Shown here in pieces: positions 62,396 to 64,000 of a DNA stretch of 64,000 nt (position 1 is its first letter; every line of letters starts with the position of its first letter). The DNA comes from Steroidobacteraceae bacterium (GTDB taxonomy: Bacteria; Pseudomonadota; Gammaproteobacteria; Steroidobacterales; Steroidobacteraceae). The position numbers and the translations under genes are program-made. The stretch is from the NCBI GenBank assembly GCA_025451845.1, contig JANWJS010000037.1:62001-126000 (forward strand), in the 5' to 3' direction. The notes below the pieces were generated by a model. That model ran no database searches and was not told the DNA's origin. It was given only the letters and a program-made list of their open reading frames with translations.

Positions 62396-64000
62396 TCAAC
62401 GCTGCAGATAAGAGGTCAGTACATTCCTCGTCACGCGCTCTACCATCGGATCGCCCCGCAAGAGCGCCCCCACCCATTCACAGCTTCCGGCGTGGAACAC
62501 TTCGCCCCGGCCGCGCGCGAAGCTGACGATCATCCCTGCGCCTCGCTTGACACGAGCCAGGGCCCGCTCGCCGTTGTCCCCGAGCAGCACCTCCGCCACG
62601 TACTTCGCATCGTCATCGGAAAGGAATCGATCGTCGATGGGCACCGCCGTGCGCTCTTCCTGGAGAGACGACATACCGAGCGCCAGGATCTCCAATCCGG
62701 GCGGTGCGCCGCTGGTCTCGGTCGGCTCCGGCAACCCGCCGCGGATCACATAGTCCAGGCCATCGACTTCGTACCCGAAAGCGTGGCCCTGCGCCCCGAG
62801 CAAATCCCCGTAGCAAAGCCCGGTACCCGCAAAGGCCCAGTGCTCGGGCCGATAGACCGGGAATCCCCGCACGCCGCGCGGCGCGCAGCCGCCCCAGCCC
62901 GCGTAGAGGCCACGGGTGGCGTTGAGGCCGAAGGTCGATGCTCCCGGGCGTCCGGTCTCAGGGGCCTCCCAACAACTGGTCGTGCGCGACGGGTCGGCGG
63001 ATCGGTACACGGGGTCCTCGGCCCGCGCCCGGTACTTGTAGCAGACCTGTGCCTTACCGGCTCTCTCGAGCCGGATCTGCCACATGAAATTCCCTGCGAA
63101 CCGCGCTACGTGTCCGCCGCGCTCGATGTAATGATCGACCGCATCGCGCATCTCCCAGGTCCAATACTCGTCATGCCCGACGAACACGACGCACGGGTAG
63201 CCATCGAGAATATCCGGGTTGAAATGCAGCTCGTGCTGGCTGGCGAGATCGACCGCAAAGCCTGCGCGCTCGGCCCAGCGCAGGAAATGCCGGTCATAGC
63301 TTGCCCAGCCGGCGGAAGCGTATTTGTTGGAGTAGTCGTTGGCCAGCGCCCACTCCAGGTGCGGATAGCGCACTCCCGCGCCCGGGGGTGGGCTCACCTC
63401 CAGCGGTACCCGCGGCGCGTCCTCCGGCAGAAGCGCGAAGCCGCGGCACCAGGGACGCTCGAGGCTCACGGTGGTCGCATACTCATTGTGCTTCGGTCCG
63501 GTGATGCCCTGGTAGTGATTGGATCCTCCCCACGTGTTGTAGGCAGTCCAAGTCGCCGAGGCCGCCACCTGCAGGATGCGATGCGCTTTGGCGCCGGCGA
63601 GCGGGCGGACTATGAAAACGTGGTGTGTGCTGAGCTCACCCTCGGTGCCCTGCGCCGTCAGCGTGATGCGATAGGCGCCGGAAGGCCAGTCCTCGGCGAC
63701 CCGGAACTCGAGCGAGGGTGTCCAGCCACACCCCGTCACGGAGCACTGCTCGGGCGTGTCCTGCCAGCGGGCACCGCGAATCTCCCGCTCGAGGATCGGA
63801 CGCGCGCTCGCACCATCGCGCACGATCTGGAGCCGATATGCCTCGACACTGGAGCATACGTACAGGCGCACGTTCGCTCCCGGCGGGTAGGCAATCGCAT
63901 CCGTGTAGCACCAGATCTCGCCCCGCTGGCCGTGCATGCCGGCTCGCTCATAGCGATGGCCGAAGACCGCCTCGCGCTGCTGCGCTGCCGTGAGGCCAAA
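62396..64000 (-). CDS. N,N-dimethylformamidase large-subunit-like protein (5' end probably outside window)
   Basis: The frame is open to the right edge; ATG 63937 would start the protein at MHGQRGEIWCYTDAIAYPPG, but the 21 codons before it (e.g. AQQREAVFGHRYERA) look coding, so the true start may be outside. The body matches the DMFase large-subunit C-terminal family: VAASATWTAYNTWGGSNHYQ, DYSNKYASAGWASYDRHFLRW, YPCVVFVGHDEYWTWEMRDA, and RGGHVARFAGNFMWQIRLE. Such proteins are amidase-like with a class I amidotransferase-like fold. Substrate unknown. Convergent with the M14 gene (2 bp apart). Confidence 0.75.
   Translation of the reverse strand, partial: FGLTAAQQREAVFGHRYERAGMHGQRGEIWCYTDAIAYPPGANVRLYVCSSVEAYRLQIVRDGASARPILEREIRGARWQDTPEQCSVTGCGWTPSLEFRVAEDWPSGAYRITLTAQGTEGELSTHHVFIVRPLAGAKAHRILQVAASATWTAYNTWGGSNHYQGITGPKHNEYATTVSLERPWCRGFALLPEDAPRVPLEVSPPPGAGVRYPHLEWALANDYSNKYASAGWASYDRHFLRWAERAGFAVDLASQHELHFNPDILDGYPCVVFVGHDEYWTWEMRDAVDHYIERGGHVARFAGNFMWQIRLERAGKAQVCYKYRARAEDPVYRSADPSRTTSCWEAPETGRPGASTFGLNATRGLYAGWGGCAPRGVRGFPVYRPEHWAFAGTGLCYGDLLGAQGHAFGYEVDGLDYVIRGGLPEPTETSGAPPGLEILALGMSSLQEERTAVPIDDRFLSDDDAKYVAEVLLGDNGERALARVKRGAGMIVSFARGRGEVFHAGSCEWVGALLRGDPMVERVTRNVLTSYLQR

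Overview
The window looks like chromosomal DNA from a high-GC gammaproteobacterium, probably a soil or freshwater member related to Steroidobacteraceae/Nevskiales (lineage is an inference). The reasons are the gammaproteobacterial order hflX-hfq-miaA-mutL-amiC-tsaE-nnrD-queG, the pcnB-folK-panB-panC block, a hopanoid locus, and TonB-dependent uptake with exported peptidases. No transposase, integrase, CRISPR array, rRNA or replication origin was seen.

Region 1 (1-14.4 kb): the 3' part of a BamA/D15-type outer membrane barrel gene, then a complete divergent hopanoid locus. Leftward from 9.0 kb run idi, hpnH, ispA, a single squalene synthase (replacing hpnCDE), shc, hpnG and hpnA. They are tightly spaced or overlapping, so isoprenoid supply, squalene synthesis, cyclisation and side-chain attachment sit in one operon. 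Rightward run hpnI, hpnJ, hpnK, hpnL and a ferritin-like di-iron protein; the first three make the glycosyl/cyclitol-ether head group of bacteriohopanetetrol.

Region 2 (14.4-31.6 kb): housekeeping genes purA, a 40-codon coupled ORF, hflX, hfq, miaA, mutL, amiC, tsaE, nnrD, queG, panC, panB, a deoxynucleoside kinase, folK, pcnB, an APC permease and tRNA-Glu(CTC) with a good promoter. A near-perfect 30-bp inverted repeat lies between the convergent queG and panC, and part of its sequence recurs near mutL/amiC.

Region 3 (31.6-52.8 kb): accessory DNA. It starts with a secreted beta-helix enzyme resembling GH49 dextranases with FG-GAP repeats and two neighbouring exported proteins, followed by a 5'-truncated copper nitrite reductase remnant. 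Next is a two-gene module of a SIR2-like/TIR protein and a large membrane-anchored STAND NTPase with a long C-terminal region, which resembles a defence or conflict system. Opposite to it lies a co-directional minus-strand series (48.4 to 41.8 kb): an RHH-like protein, a 43-residue very basic peptide, an S53 protease without an obvious signal peptide, an unrecognised protein with six short hydrophobic patches and a poly-acidic tail, an asparagine-synthase-like PP-loop enzyme, a 79-residue Lys/Gly-repeat peptide, a double-cupin protein and an alpha/beta hydrolase. I do not recognise this set and consider it the best candidate for an undescribed system. A GNAT gene and a lower-GC SDR / YCII (DGPF) / ECF42-type sigma factor operon follow.

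Region 4 (52.8-64 kb): a TonB-dependent receptor and a TPR-sulfotransferase (minus strand), an exported S9 prolyl-oligopeptidase-like enzyme and a large exported M14 carboxypeptidase (plus strand), and a dimethylformamidase-like protein running off the right edge. These suggest uptake and breakdown of peptides or amides. All calls come from reading the sequence; no database search was run.
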